A DNA stretch of 64,000 nucleotides, taken from contig NZ_RXNR01000020.1 of assembly GCF_003966145.1 (NCBI RefSeq), positions 1-64,000 of the forward strand, given 5' to 3'. The notes beneath the pieces are model-generated. The model was given only the letters and a program-made list of their open reading frames with translations, ran no database searches and was not told the origin of the DNA. Shown one piece after another: positions 35,798 through 46,019 of the stretch (its first letter is position 1; the number at the start of each line of letters is the position of its first letter). The stretch is from Lysinibacillus telephonicus (lineage in GTDB: Bacteria; Bacillota; Bacilli; Bacillales_A; Planococcaceae). A program made the translations under genes and the position numbers.

Positions 35798-37609
35798 TTA
35801 ATAGACGTCCCGCTGATATCGCTTCTGTTTTTGTAAATTCTCTAAATATTCTTGTGCCTCTTGTTGTGATTTGTTGCCCTGCTGTGAAATAATATCTAGC
35901 AATGTATTTTGAACATCGTCAGCCATATTATCTTTATCACCACAAACATAAACAACCGCACCTTGCTCCAACCATTCATAAATTTCAGCCGCATGCTCCT
36001 GCATCTTGTGCTGTACATAAACTTTTTCATCACGATCTCTAGAGAACGCTACGTCTAGCTTTGTTAATACACCATTTTTCAACCAACCTTGCCACTCTGT
36101 TTGATAAAGGAAATCAGTTACAAAGTGCTGGTCTCCAAAAAATAACCATGATTTTCCTTGAGCTCCCCGTTCCTCACGCTCCTGAATAAATGAACGGAAA
36201 GGTGCTACTCCTGTACCAGGTCCTATCATAATAATTGGTTTATCATCTTCAGGTAATTTAAAGTTAGGATTATGCTGAACATAAACACGTATTTTATCGC
36301 CTATTTCTAGTTGATCGGCAACATATGTTGAACATACACCTAAACGTTGACGATTATCGACTTCATATCGAACAGCACCAATTGTGACATGCACCTCATC
36401 TGGATAGGCACTTTGGCTGCTTGAAATAGAATATTGTCTCGCCGGTAATTTACGCAATAGATTAACAAAGCTTTGCGGATCCCATGAGAAAGGACCAAAA
36501 GCTTCTACAACATCAAGCAGATCACGGCCATGTATAAATTGCTTTAACGCTTCTTTGTTTAGCAGTAGTTCTTGGAATTCTTTATTAGTTGTAAATTGCG
36601 CTATTTTTTCCATTAAAGGTTTTGACAACACTGTAATCTCAAGCAAATCTGTTAATGCTTCTTTTAATGATAATGAGATATCTCCAACGTTAATCTTAGC
36701 CTGTTCCTCGAAACCTAAAGCACTAATTAAAGAAGCAACAAGATTCTCATTATTTGTAGGATAAATTGCTAAACTATCACCAGGTTCATAGGATAGTCCC
36801 GAATTTTCTAGAGAAATTTCTAAATGAATCGTTTCTTTGTTTGAACCTCTGCCATTTAAATTAATCTTTTCTAGAATTTCAGCATGAAATGGATTTTTTC
36901 GGGAATATTCAGTTGTTGGAGCTGCTACTGTTGGCGCAGCCTCTTCTTTATATAATTCTTGTACTGCACCATCCTCTTTAAGCTTTTCTTTTACTAATTC
37001 AAACCATTTCGCTGCCGGCTCATCAAAATCTAAATCGCAATCAATACGTTCAACAATACGCTTAGCACCTAGTTTTTCAAGCTGTTCATCAAAATCCTTT
37101 CCTGTTTTGCAGAAATATTCATATGAACTATCTCCCAATGCAAGCACCGCATATTTTACATGCTCTAATTTTGGTGCACGTTTTCCATATAAAAAGCTAT
37201 GAAAAGCGATTGCGTTATCAGGTGGGTCTCCCTCTCCATGAGTACTCGCTACAATGAGTAGATGATCTAGTTTTTTTAGAGCATTCGTTTTAAAATCATT
37301 CATCGAAGAAACACTTACTTCGAATCCTAAATTTCGTAATTGTTCACCATATTTTTTTGCTAGTCCTTGTGCCGTACCGGTTTGGGAAGCATATAAAATC
37401 GTTATTTGTTTTACAGCTGTCGGACTAGACGCAACAGGAGCTGTATTAAAACTAATTTCCTTTTGTGCTTCGATTCCTTGTAAAGATGCAGTTGCACTTA
37501 AATAACCTGTTAACCAAATTTTTTGCTGTGATGTTAGGTTAGCTAATACTTCATTTAATTGCTTTACTTGTTCTTCACTAAAAGGACTATTTATTACTTC
37601 TAGCTTCAA
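35798..37609 (-). CDS. cysJ: Sulfite reductase (NADPH) flavoprotein alpha-component
   Basis: 603 aa. N-terminal flavodoxin domain ([21 protein letters not shown] about 72-89, [12 protein letters not shown]), a linker, FAD domain (ARQYSISSS about 397-405) and NADPH domain ([24 protein letters not shown]). Passes electrons from NADPH to CysI. The operon partner order J-I matches B. subtilis cysJI. Confidence 0.95.
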   Translation of the reverse strand: MKLEVINSPFSEEQVKQLNEVLANLTSQQKIWLTGYLSATASLQGIEAQKEISFNTAPVASSPTAVKQITILYASQTGTAQGLAKKYGEQLRNLGFEVSVSSMNDFKTNALKKLDHLLIVASTHGEGDPPDNAIAFHSFLYGKRAPKLEHVKYAVLALGDSSYEYFCKTGKDFDEQLEKLGAKRIVERIDCDLDFDEPAAKWFELVKEKLKEDGAVQELYKEEAAPTVAAPTTEYSRKNPFHAEILEKINLNGRGSNKETIHLEISLENSGLSYEPGDSLAIYPTNNENLVASLISALGFEEQAKINVGDISLSLKEALTDLLEITVLSKPLMEKIAQFTTNKEFQELLLNKEALKQFIHGRDLLDVVEAFGPFSWDPQSFVNLLRKLPARQYSISSSQSAYPDEVHVTIGAVRYEVDNRQRLGVCSTYVADQLEIGDKIRVYVQHNPNFKLPEDDKPIIMIGPGTGVAPFRSFIQEREERGAQGKSWLFFGDQHFVTDFLYQTEWQGWLKNGVLTKLDVAFSRDRDEKVYVQHKMQEHAAEIYEWLEQGAVVYVCGDKDNMADDVQNTLLDIISQQGNKSQQEAQEYLENLQKQKRYQRDVY

Positions 37610-37629
37610 TACTTACACCTCATCTTCAA

Positions 37630-37776
37630 TTATTTTAATCGAATTTTTTCATTTTTTTCGATTTGTACAACGACATTATCTTGAACGATTAAAGTGATGG
37701 AACCATAATTCATTGTGCTAATTAGTTTTTTTAAACTTTCAATTGCCTGTTCAAAATTTTGTTGCTTTTTATCCAT
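37630..37776 (-). CDS. YezD-family small protein (DUF2292)
   Basis: 48 aa, MDKKQQNFEQAIESLKKL then SITLIVQDNVVVQIEKNEKIRLK-type beta strands. This is the DUF2292/YezD pattern, a family of about 50-60 residues frequently located in sulfate/sulfite assimilation operons. ATG 37776 has GGGGGAAG upstream and overlaps the end of the sirohydrochlorin chelatase gene by 8 nt, so it is translationally coupled; cysJ starts 20 nt after it. Function unknown. Confidence 0.8.
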   Translation of the reverse strand: MDKKQQNFEQAIESLKKLISTMNYGSITLIVQDNVVVQIEKNEKIRLK

Positions 37777-38524
37777 TACAAACTTCCCCCTTTACGATTA
37801 AAACTTGATTAACTCGCTCAATTAACACTTGGCGTACATTTTCGTCATATCCCAAACATTCACAAAGAACCACTTTATTTTGTAGAAAACTATGTTGTGC
37901 TATTTTTTTTTGAATTCCAATTTTTAAAAACCCTGTAAATAGAATATATGGAATTATATATGTTTGATTTTTTTGCTCGATGTTTAGCTGATTTAATGCT
38001 GATTCAAATGACGGACCTTTTCCATATAAAAAACAGATATCAACATTTGCGTAGTTATATTTTCGTTTAAGGTAATTTGCAATTTGTTGGAAATCAGCAT
38101 GAACACATGGATCACTGCTTCCACGCCCAATTAGCAAAATGTCTGTTTCTTCACTTAGCGATGTACTTTTTTCTAAAACTCGATCATGTAAGCTGTTAAT
38201 TAGCTTTTCATGTATCCCGAAAGGCTTTCCAAACGAAAATGTAACAAACGGATATAGTTGTTTTGCTTTGTTAATTTCTTGTGGTATATCCTGTTTAGCG
38301 TGGTTTGCTGTCAATAACAGGATTGGAATAACAGCAATATTAGTTGCTCCTCTATCAATGCACGCCGCAACTCCTTCTAAAATTGATGGCTTTGCTAGTT
38401 CTAGGAAACAAATTTCTTGAATATCGACATCAATATGAGGTTTTACTGTCTCAATAAATTGAACCGCTTCTTCGACACCAGCTTTTACACGGCTTCCATG
38501 GGCAACATATAATACTGCTTGCAT
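37769..38524 (-). CDS. sirB: Sirohydrochlorin ferrochelatase (SirB/CbiX-like)
   Basis: 251 aa. N-terminal VLYVAHGSR metal-binding histidine (about residue 9), a central LLLTANHAKQDIP histidine region, and a second CbiX half beginning ILLIGRGSSDP (about 133). Inserts Fe2+ into sirohydrochlorin to give siroheme. In the second half the usual GHGS is GRGS, so only the first half carries the catalytic His, as in other two-domain members. ATG 38524 chosen from the family start MQAVLYVAHGSR. Confidence 0.88.
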   Translation of the reverse strand: MQAVLYVAHGSRVKAGVEEAVQFIETVKPHIDVDIQEICFLELAKPSILEGVAACIDRGATNIAVIPILLLTANHAKQDIPQEINKAKQLYPFVTFSFGKPFGIHEKLINSLHDRVLEKSTSLSEETDILLIGRGSSDPCVHADFQQIANYLKRKYNYANVDICFLYGKGPSFESALNQLNIEQKNQTYIIPYILFTGFLKIGIQKKIAQHSFLQNKVVLCECLGYDENVRQVLIERVNQVLIVKGEVCNG

Positions 38525-38543
38525 TCTTCGCAACCTACCTTCT

Positions 38544-39314
38544 TCAAACCGAAATCTCTTGTAAAATTTGATTTGATTGCTCAAACCATGCAATTTTTTC
38601 ATGCATTTTTACAACTTCACCGATAATAATCATACTTGGATTTTGAATTTTTTCTTTATGAGCAATGTCCACAATCGTACTTAAAGTTCCTACAATTGTT
38701 CTCTGTTGCTTTGTTGTACCCCAATGGATTAATGCCACGGGTGTTTGTGGATCACGTTTATATTTTAGAAGCTGCTCTGTAATATAGGGTAAATTTCCAA
38801 CACCCATATAAATTGCTAATGTATCAACAGATTCAGCTAATCCCTTCCAATGAATGTCATCTTCCTTGCCTTCACGCATATGGCCAGTGACAATAGCAAA
38901 GCTTGAGCCAAAATGACGATGTGTAACAGGTATGCCTGCATAAGCAGGAGCTGCAATTCCAGCAGTAATACCTGGTACAACTTCAAAGGAAATCCCTGCC
39001 TCTACTAATACTTCTGCTTCTTCAGCTCCTCTGCCAAAAACAAATGGATCTCCACCCTTTAATCTTGTTACAATTTTCCCTTGATTCGCATTTTCTACTA
39101 ATAATTGGTGAATTCGATCCTGGATAACGCCATGTAATTTCGGCAGCTTCCCTACAAAAATCAATTCAGCATTCGGTTTTGCGTATTCTAGCAGCTCTTT
39201 ATTAATAAGTCGGTCATACAAAATAACATCTGCTTGTTGAATACATTTCAATCCTTTTACTGTAATTAAATCCACATCTCCTGGACCTGCCCCAACAATA
39301 TAAACTTTTCCCAT
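38544..39314 (-). CDS. cobA: Uroporphyrinogen-III C-methyltransferase
   Basis: 256 aa SUMT, two SAM-dependent methylations of uroporphyrinogen III to precorrin-2. Family motifs: YIVGAGPGDVDLITVKG (about 4-20), the VTRLKGGDPFVFGRG block (about 81-95) and VPGITAGIAAPAYAGIPVTHR (about 115-135). ATG 39314 with AGGGGG 8 nt upstream. First gene of the siroheme/sulfite reductase operon, with a plausible promoter at 39369-39398. Confidence 0.93.
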   Translation of the reverse strand: MGKVYIVGAGPGDVDLITVKGLKCIQQADVILYDRLINKELLEYAKPNAELIFVGKLPKLHGVIQDRIHQLLVENANQGKIVTRLKGGDPFVFGRGAEEAEVLVEAGISFEVVPGITAGIAAPAYAGIPVTHRHFGSSFAIVTGHMREGKEDDIHWKGLAESVDTLAIYMGVGNLPYITEQLLKYKRDPQTPVALIHWGTTKQQRTIVGTLSTIVDIAHKEKIQNPSMIIIGEVVKMHEKIAWFEQSNQILQEISV

Positions 39315-39368
39315 CTCGAATCCCCCTGGTGTAATTTCCATTTTCTAAAAACTCCAAATGTTTATTTT

Positions 39369-39398
39369 ATAATAAACAATACAATTCTTATTGGTCAA
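39369..39398 (-). promoter_or_regulatory. Candidate promoter of the siroheme/sulfite reductase operon
   Basis: Minus-strand TTGACC (39393-39398), 18-bp spacer, TATTAT (39369-39374), about 55 nt before the cobA start. The AT-rich spacer could overlap a CymR-type operator, but I cannot confirm a match. Confidence 0.5.
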
Positions 39399-39932
39399 CT
39401 ATGTTTTTAAAGTTTAAGAGAATTCTGTATATAAATAGTCCATATATACCGCGGCATCAAGGAAGCTAATCATAGGCTATATACTCATTAATGGAATTCA
39501 CGCCAAAAATTCTATTGCTCTTAAAACATTAAAATTAACAAAACCCAAGCTGATTAAAAATATTACATAAATCAAGTTAATTAACCTTTCAGTTTCTGTC
39601 ATTTCCAGTACATTAGATTAATGTCTAAGAAGCCTTTGTACTTCCATTACCTCTATCCCACTCCTTTAACTGACAAAAAGCCCCAATAAACTCTTTGAAT
39701 CATTCAAAACTTAAATAGCTTTGAGATAAATTCAATAAGAGTTTATTGGGGCCTCTAGTTTTCTAGTCAGCACATTTAATTCTTAGTAATCTGATAAAAA
39801 TAATATAATTCTAGGTAATATAAGTCAATACCCTTTTCAAAATATTTCTATAAATTAAACTAAAAAGTAAATTGCAAATAAAAAACTGTCTCAAAATATG
39901 ATATCATCATCATTTTGAGACAGCTATATACC
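39399..39932. other. Gene-free region between leuS and the sulfite reductase operon
   Basis: 534 nt without a supported gene. It contains the leuS terminator at 39881-39923 and a second long hairpin at 39680-39752 (16-bp perfect stem 39680-39695 with 39737-39752, AT-rich internal part, TTTTT on the minus strand). The rest is AT-rich with only short frames lacking ribosome sites. Confidence 0.6.
39881..39923 (-). terminator. Terminator of leuS
   Basis: 12-bp perfect stem (39886-39897 with 39912-39923) followed by TTTTTT on the minus strand, 10 nt past the leuS stop. Confidence 0.85.
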
Positions 39933-42347
39933 TTATTTCACAACAATATTTACAAGTTTTCCTGGAACAGCAATTACTTTAACAATTTGTTTTCCATCTG
40001 TAAATTCTTTTACTTTTTCATCAGCTTGTGCAATTTGCTCAAGCTGTTCTTTCGATGCATCTTTAGCAATTTTTACTTTTGAACGCAATTTACCGTTTAC
40101 TTGGACAATTACTTCAATTTCATCATCTACTAATTTTGATTCATCGTAGGTTGGCCATGCTTCATATGCAATTGTTTCTGAATGTCCAAGAATTTCCCAA
40201 AGCTCCTCTGCAACATGTGGTGCAATTGGAGCAAGTAATTTCACAAATCCTTCTGCATATTCTGTCGGAACCGTTTCTGCTTTATAGCAATCGTTAATAA
40301 ATACCATCATTTGAGAAATTGCAGTATTAAAGCGAAGATGCTCGAAATCCTCTGTTACTTTTTTCACTGTTTGATGATAGGATTTTTCAAGCGTTGTATC
40401 TGTAGTATTCTTCACTTTTTCAGCTAAAGTTCCTTCATCTGTTGTAAATAATCGCCAAATACGATCTAGGAAGCGACGTGCTCCATCAAGACCATTTGTA
40501 GACCAAGCAACAGAAGCATCAAGTGGTCCCATAAACATTTCATATAGTCTTAATGTATCAGCACCATGACTATTAACAATGTCATCAGGGTTTACAACAT
40601 TCCCTTTTGATTTTGACATCTTTTCATTGCCCTCACCTAAAATCATTCCTTGATTGAATAATTTTTGGAATGGTTCTTTCGTATGAACAACGCCTAAATC
40701 ATAAAGGACTTTGTGCCAGAAGCGAGCGTAAAGCAAATGAAGTACTGCATGTTCTGCTCCCCCAATATAAATATCTACTGGCAGCCATCGTTTTAACAAT
40801 TCTGGATCTGCAATTGCTTGTGAATTGTTCGGATCAATATAGCGTAGGAAGTACCAGCTTGAACCTGCCCATTGCGGCATTGTATTTGTTTCACGGCGAC
40901 CCTTTTTGCCTGTAACTGGATCAACAACATTAACCCATTCTTCAATGTTTGCAAGTGGTGATTCACCTGTACCAGAAGGGCGGATATTAGATGTTTTCGG
41001 TAGTACTAATGGCAGCTCCTCTTCAGGTACCGTCGTCATCGTACCGTCTTCCCAATGAATAACTGGAATTGGTTCACCCCAGTAACGTTGACGAGAGAAT
41101 AGCCAGTCACGTAAGCGATAAGAAATTTTCTTTTCACCTACGCCATTTTTTTCAAGCCATTCAATTGCTTTTGCAATTGCTTCAGCTTTTCCTAAGCCAT
41201 TTAAGAAATCTGAATTGATATGTGGACCGTCACCAGTAAACGCTTCCTTTTCAATATCGCCGCCCTCTAAAACGGCTTTTATAGGTAAACCGAATTCCTT
41301 AGCAAATTCATAGTCGCGTTCATCATGAGCTGGAACTGCCATAATAGCACCAGTTCCATATGAAGCAAGTACATAGTCTGCAATCCATACAGGTATCTTT
41401 GCGCCGTTAATTGGATTTACAGCATATGCTCCTGTAAATACACCTGTTTTTTCTTTTGCTAAATCTGTACGCTCTAAGTCAGATTTTAATTTAACTTTTT
41501 CAAGATATGCGTCAACAGCTTCCTGCTGCTCTGCAGTTGTAATTCGAGCTACTAATTTATGTTCAGGCGCTAGTACACAGTATGTTGCACCAAAAAGTGT
41601 ATCAGGACGAGTAGTAAACACTTTAAATGATTCATTTGTCCCGTCAACTGTAAACGTAACCTCCGCCCCTTCTGATCGTCCAATCCAGTTGCGCTGCATA
41701 TCTTTAATTGATTCTGGCCAATCCACTTCTTCTAAGTCATCTATTAAACGATCTGCATAAGCTGTAATTTTCAGCATCCATTGTTTCATAGGACGGCGCT
41801 CTACAGGATGTCCGCCACGTTCTGATTTTCCATCAATTACTTCTTCATTAGCAAGAACTGTACCAAGAGCTGGACACCAGTTTACAGGTACTTCATCAAC
41901 ATATGCTAAACCTTTTTTATATAATTGAATAAAAATCCATTGTGTCCATTTATAATAATTTGGATCTGTTGTATTAATTTCACGATCCCAATCATAAGAA
42001 AAACCTAATTCTTGAATTTGTCGTTTAAACGTTGCAATATTCTTTGCTGTAAACTCAGCAGGGTCATTGCCAGTGTCTAGAGCGTATTGTTCAGCTGGTA
42101 GACCAAATGCATCCCAACCCATTGGATGTAGAACGTTATAGCCCTGCATACGTTTATAGCGAGATAAAATATCTGTAGCAGTATAACCTTCTGGATGGCC
42201 AACGTGTAATCCAGCTCCAGATGGATAAGGGAACATATCTAGTGCATAAAATTTAGGCTTTGATTCGTCATTTGTCGTTTTAAATGTGTTATTATCTGCC
42301 CAATATTGTTGCCACTTTTTTTCAATTGTTTGATGATTAAAGCTCAT
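39933..42347 (-). CDS. leuS: Leucyl-tRNA synthetase
   Basis: 804 aa class I synthetase, normal bacterial length. HIGH-type signature [15 protein letters not shown] (about 41-55), CP1 editing domain ([12 protein letters not shown] about 248-259), KMSKSKGN (about 576-583) and the C-terminal anticodon and leucine-specific domains. ATG with GGAGGAGAG upstream. Controlled by a T-box leader with a leucine CUC specifier. Confidence 0.97.
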   Translation of the reverse strand: MSFNHQTIEKKWQQYWADNNTFKTTNDESKPKFYALDMFPYPSGAGLHVGHPEGYTATDILSRYKRMQGYNVLHPMGWDAFGLPAEQYALDTGNDPAEFTAKNIATFKRQIQELGFSYDWDREINTTDPNYYKWTQWIFIQLYKKGLAYVDEVPVNWCPALGTVLANEEVIDGKSERGGHPVERRPMKQWMLKITAYADRLIDDLEEVDWPESIKDMQRNWIGRSEGAEVTFTVDGTNESFKVFTTRPDTLFGATYCVLAPEHKLVARITTAEQQEAVDAYLEKVKLKSDLERTDLAKEKTGVFTGAYAVNPINGAKIPVWIADYVLASYGTGAIMAVPAHDERDYEFAKEFGLPIKAVLEGGDIEKEAFTGDGPHINSDFLNGLGKAEAIAKAIEWLEKNGVGEKKISYRLRDWLFSRQRYWGEPIPVIHWEDGTMTTVPEEELPLVLPKTSNIRPSGTGESPLANIEEWVNVVDPVTGKKGRRETNTMPQWAGSSWYFLRYIDPNNSQAIADPELLKRWLPVDIYIGGAEHAVLHLLYARFWHKVLYDLGVVHTKEPFQKLFNQGMILGEGNEKMSKSKGNVVNPDDIVNSHGADTLRLYEMFMGPLDASVAWSTNGLDGARRFLDRIWRLFTTDEGTLAEKVKNTTDTTLEKSYHQTVKKVTEDFEHLRFNTAISQMMVFINDCYKAETVPTEYAEGFVKLLAPIAPHVAEELWEILGHSETIAYEAWPTYDESKLVDDEIEVIVQVNGKLRSKVKIAKDASKEQLEQIAQADEKVKEFTDGKQIVKVIAVPGKLVNIVVK

Positions 42348-42479
42348 TGGATTCTCTCTCCTCCTTATTTTGTAACAAGCATGCTGAAAGCGACATGAAG
42401 GAACGTTAAATTAGTAAAAAGCTGTCTATGAAGTAGATTATCCTAATAACGGTAAAATTAACAAAATATTTAAAAAATA

Positions 42480-42722
42480 AAAAATCCCGTCCCATTCCAA
42501 TAAGAAGGGACGAGAGATATTTGTAAACTCCCGCGGTACCACCCAAATTAGTGACACATCACTCAGCTCAATTCCTTAACGCGGCATACGGTTTTAGTTA
42601 CTGTGGTTCACTAAAACTGACTCCAAGGCGAGTTCGATTCGTCTACTTGCTAGCTTACACCAACCGCTAGCTCTCTTAAAAGCTTCAAAATCTACTATTC
42701 CTTCTCTTAGTCGTCCATATTA
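42480..42722 (-). ncRNA. T-box riboswitch (leucine) upstream of leuS
   Basis: On the minus strand: stem I with AGAGAGCUAGCGGUUGGUG, specifier loop GAACUCGCC whose CUC (42630-42632) is a leucine codon, then the conserved T-box core UGGUACCGCGG (42531-42541), then a terminator stem (CGTCCC 42488-42493 with GGGACG 42507-42512) ending in a T-run. Uncharged tRNA-Leu binding should favour the antiterminator and allow leuS transcription. Confidence 0.92.
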
Positions 42723-42813
42723 TTAATGCATTAATTTTAATGGAAAAATTTAAAATATACAAGTCCCTTGTAAATAGAACTCGTATTTCCTATATCTTTT
42801 TATACTGCTATAT

Positions 42814-44001
42814 CTAATTAATTTCATTATATTGCTCTTTTTCTTTTTTTAATGGGCTATCATAAAGTAAACACGGTACAATAGAAATAATAAACATCGC
42901 GCACAAAATAAGCATTAAAACATTCATACTATAAAAATCCACAATCATTCCGCCAAATAACGGTCCAATCATTCTACCGATTGCCCCAATACTATTGACA
43001 ATCCCTTGGTAAGAACCATCTTTGCCTTTTGGAGCTAACATACTGGCGATTGTTGGTACTGCTGGCCAAACAAAAATTTCCCCAATTGTTAAAATCATCA
43101 TAGCAACTGCAAACATTTTAAAATTATTTGCAAAAATTATTACGATAAAGGATACCATCATAACAGACATACCGAACACTAATTGTGCTTTAATCTGCTT
43201 TTCATACTTTTGTACAATGGGACTAATGATAGGTTGAAGAATGATAATTAACAAACCATTAATTGTCCAAAGTAAACTATATTCCTTCAGACTTATACCT
43301 AGTTGTTGAATATGAGTCGAAAGTGTAGTGGACCATTGAGAATAAGCAATCCATGCTAATAAGAAACCGCCACTTAGTATAAGCAATGAATATAAACTAG
43401 CCTTTGATGAGTTATCATTAACGATTTTTTCTCGATTCTTTTCATTCTCTTTATTTGGAACCATGCGGCGATAACTAAAAGCTGCTATTATAAGAAATAT
43501 TACATACAAACCTAAGTTTGATACAAATAAATAATCAAAGCTCTTTTCAGCTATCGGGCCTCCTAAAGCAGGACCAACTGCAACTCCCAAATTTTGAGCT
43601 AGGTAAATTGCGTTAAATCCTTTTCTTCCACCCTCAGGCCACACCGAGCCGACTAGAGCAAACATTACGGGGATAACGATTCCGCTGCCAAAACCCATTA
43701 TAGTTAAAAACCAAACATAATGTGGCCAGCCGTGCCAAAAAGTAATCCCTATTAATGACGCAACTGTAATTAAAATTCCAAACATGATGGATTTATATCC
43801 ACCAAATTTATCAAATAAATAGCCTCCAACCAAATTACCTAAGACAGTTCCACCAGCGTTAATCATTAAAACTAGTCCTGCGATTGATAAAGATTGCCCT
43901 AAATGATCATGCATGTAAATAGTATTTAATGGCCACAATAGTGAGCTGCCTGTAATATTGATAAATGTCCCAATGACTAAAAGCCATACTTTCTTGGGCA
44001 T
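42814..44001 (-). CDS. yttB: MFS-family efflux transporter (YttB-like)
   Basis: 395 aa, about 12 transmembrane helices. The loop 2-3 motif GGYLFDKFGGYKSIMFG (about 59-75) is the major-facilitator signature, and NLGVAVGPALGGPI is motif-C-like (drug:H+ antiporter). It lies upstream of leuS as yttB does in B. subtilis. Substrate unknown; efflux is likely. AGGAGT ribosome site. Confidence 0.85.
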   Translation of the reverse strand: MPKKVWLLVIGTFINITGSSLLWPLNTIYMHDHLGQSLSIAGLVLMINAGGTVLGNLVGGYLFDKFGGYKSIMFGILITVASLIGITFWHGWPHYVWFLTIMGFGSGIVIPVMFALVGSVWPEGGRKGFNAIYLAQNLGVAVGPALGGPIAEKSFDYLFVSNLGLYVIFLIIAAFSYRRMVPNKENEKNREKIVNDNSSKASLYSLLILSGGFLLAWIAYSQWSTTLSTHIQQLGISLKEYSLLWTINGLLIIILQPIISPIVQKYEKQIKAQLVFGMSVMMVSFIVIIFANNFKMFAVAMMILTIGEIFVWPAVPTIASMLAPKGKDGSYQGIVNSIGAIGRMIGPLFGGMIVDFYSMNVLMLILCAMFIISIVPCLLYDSPLKKEKEQYNEIN

Positions 44002-44360
44002 ACTCTACTCCTCCATAAAGTGAATCTTCCATAAGTGTTTTTTGACTTGCAAGAGTGCTAGTGACAATACCAACTTAGCACTTTTACCGGTGTTAAACTA
44101 CCCACCATTGATTAGTGAAATAAATCGGACTTTTACGGTGAGTTAATCTCCAACTTTTACCGTCTTGTTCTTCGATAATCTGAAGTGGGGGTCTTATCCA
44201 CTGTAAGAGTGGATTAAAGATTAATCACAAAATATAATAGTATTCTTCTTTCAATTTAAGTACAAGAGAAAGATTTAAGAAAAGTGGACAATGAATAAAT
44301 CAAACAAAAATGCATAATGCAAAATCACATGTTAGAATAATCGTTAGAGGAGTGAAACAA
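44002..44360. other. Divergent intergenic region with hairpins and short repeats
   Basis: 359 nt between yttB (minus) and ytqA (plus). It holds three copies of CTTTTAC(C)GG-type sequence near 44081, 44130 and 44154 (about 24- and 50-bp spacing), a 7-bp hairpin (AGTGCTA 44054-44060 with TAGCACT 44076-44082) and a second small hairpin near 44196-44213. No gene. It could contain operators of the divergent pair. Confidence 0.5.
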
Positions 44361-45323
44361 ATGTCAGAACAACAATTTCCTTTCCCATCCGATGGGAAAC
44401 GTTATTATACATGGAATCGCTATTTGCGAGACGAATTTGGAAAAAAGGTTTATAAAGTGGCTCTTGATGCTGGTTTCGATTGTCCTAACCGGGATGGCAC
44501 AGTTGCATTCGGAGGCTGTACATTTTGTAGTGCTGCCGGCAGCGGGGACTTTGCAGGAGATCGCGTAGACCCGATACCTGTTCAATTCGAAAAAATAAAA
44601 GAAAAAATGGAACATAAATGGAAGGATGGCTTAACAATGGCCTATTTCCAAGCATATACAAATACACATGCCCCACTTCCTGTACTAAAAGAAAAATTTG
44701 AAGCGGCACTCGCTTGTGAAGGAGTTATGGGGTTAAGCATCGCGACTCGCCCCGACTGTTTACCAGACGATGTCGTTGAATATTTAGCGGAATTAAATGA
44801 ACGCACATATCTATGGGTGGAGCTTGGTCTTCAAACTGTACATGAAAAAACAGCGAATTTAATCAACCGTGCTCATGACTATGCAACATATGTTGAAGGC
44901 GTTGAAAAACTTCGCAAGCACAATATTCGTGTATGTACTCACATTATTAACGGCCTTCCCTTAGAAGATTATGACATGATGATGGAGACTGCTAGAGAGG
45001 TTGCTAAACTCGATGTACAAGGTATTAAGATTCATCTTCTACATCTATTAAAAGGAACTCCATTAGTAAAACAATACGAAAAAGGAATGTTAGAGTTTCT
45101 TGAAAAAGATCAATATATTAACCTAGTTGCAGATCAATTAGAAGTAATCCCACCAGAGATGATTGTCCACCGCATCACAGGCGACGGGCCAATTGATTTA
45201 ATGATTGGGCCTATGTGGAGCGTGAATAAATGGGAAGTATTAAATGGAATAGATGCGGAGCTTGAAAGACGAGGCAGCTGGCAAGGTAAACTATATGTTC
45301 AATCAGCAAAAATTACTGATTGA
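44361..45323 (+). CDS. ytqA: Radical SAM protein YtqA (MnmL), tRNA wobble-uridine modification
   Basis: 320 aa. TIGR01212-type radical SAM enzyme: cluster motif C-P-N-R...FGGCTFC near residues 42-57 (Cys-x9-Cys-x2-Cys), followed by SATRPDCLPDDV and the ELGLQT strand. Recent work assigns the B. subtilis homologue to conversion of cmnm5(s2)U toward nm5(s2)U in tRNA, upstream of YtqB. ATG 44361 has AGAGGAG about 9 nt upstream. 26 nt separate it from ytqB, so one operon. Confidence 0.88.
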   Translation: MSEQQFPFPSDGKRYYTWNRYLRDEFGKKVYKVALDAGFDCPNRDGTVAFGGCTFCSAAGSGDFAGDRVDPIPVQFEKIKEKMEHKWKDGLTMAYFQAYTNTHAPLPVLKEKFEAALACEGVMGLSIATRPDCLPDDVVEYLAELNERTYLWVELGLQTVHEKTANLINRAHDYATYVEGVEKLRKHNIRVCTHIINGLPLEDYDMMMETAREVAKLDVQGIKIHLLHLLKGTPLVKQYEKGMLEFLEKDQYINLVADQLEVIPPEMIVHRITGDGPIDLMIGPMWSVNKWEVLNGIDAELERRGSWQGKLYVQSAKITD

Positions 45324-45349
45324 ATATTTGATAGAGTGGAAGTGAAAAA

Positions 45350-45928
45350 ATGAAGCTACAACGGGTTTTACAATATGCACAATACCTCCTATCTTCTTCT
45401 ATCGAAAAAGGTGAGATAGCAGTAGATGCAACTGCTGGCAATGGCCATGACACATTATTTCTTGCTCAATTAGTTGGAGAAACGGGACATGTCTATTCCT
45501 TTGATGTTCAGCAACTAGCAGTGGATACTACCATAAAGCGGTTAACAGAACATGGTGTTTTAGATCGTGCAGATGTAATTTTAGATGGCCATCAACATAT
45601 TTCTAAATATATTCATAACGAAATAGCAGGGGCTATCTTTAACCTTGGGTATTTGCCTGGTTCTGACCATCAAGTTGTCACCAAGGGGAATACTACTATT
45701 CAAGCAATCGAACAACTGCTGAATCTATTAAAAATTGGTGGAATAATTGTTCTTGTTGTTTATCATGGTCATGAAGGTGGAAAAGCTGAGCGCGATGAAA
45801 TAATGAACTTTGTCAGCTCGTTGCCACAAAAATATGTACATGTACTTCGATATGAATTTATTAATCAAAGAAATGATCCACCTTTTGTAATCGCATTGGA
45901 AAAAGTTAAGGAATTTCCTAAACAATAA
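45350..45928 (+). CDS. ytqB: SAM-dependent tRNA methyltransferase YtqB (MnmM)
   Basis: 192 aa class I methyltransferase: DATAGNGHDTLFLA (SAM loop, about 26-39), YSFDVQ acidic strand end, and AIFNLGYLPGSDH (about 96-108). Matches the MnmM family, which methylates nm5s2U to mnm5s2U at tRNA position 34. Its partner ytqA lies directly upstream, giving the two last steps of the pathway as an operon. Confidence 0.88.
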   Translation: MKLQRVLQYAQYLLSSSIEKGEIAVDATAGNGHDTLFLAQLVGETGHVYSFDVQQLAVDTTIKRLTEHGVLDRADVILDGHQHISKYIHNEIAGAIFNLGYLPGSDHQVVTKGNTTIQAIEQLLNLLKIGGIIVLVVYHGHEGGKAERDEIMNFVSSLPQKYVHVLRYEFINQRNDPPFVIALEKVKEFPKQ

Positions 45929-45930
45929 TG

Positions 45931-45971
45931 AAGGTGCCTTCCTAAAAGTAATTAAGGAAGGCACCTTTTGT
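45931..45971. terminator. Bidirectional terminator ytqB / alsT
   Basis: 13-bp perfect stem (45931-45943 with 45955-45967) with a following TTTT, starting 2 nt after the ytqB stop. Separates convergent genes. Beyond it, AGGACTGCCC occurs twice in direct orientation (45983 and 45998). Confidence 0.85.
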
Positions 45972-46019
45972 ATTAAAATAGAGGACTGCCCCTTTTCAGG
46001 ACTGCCCTCATATTTTAGA

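Noticed and set aside
45983-46007. Terminator made from the repeated AGGACTGCCC
   Set aside because: The two copies are direct, not inverted, so they cannot form a stem; only a minor direct repeat.
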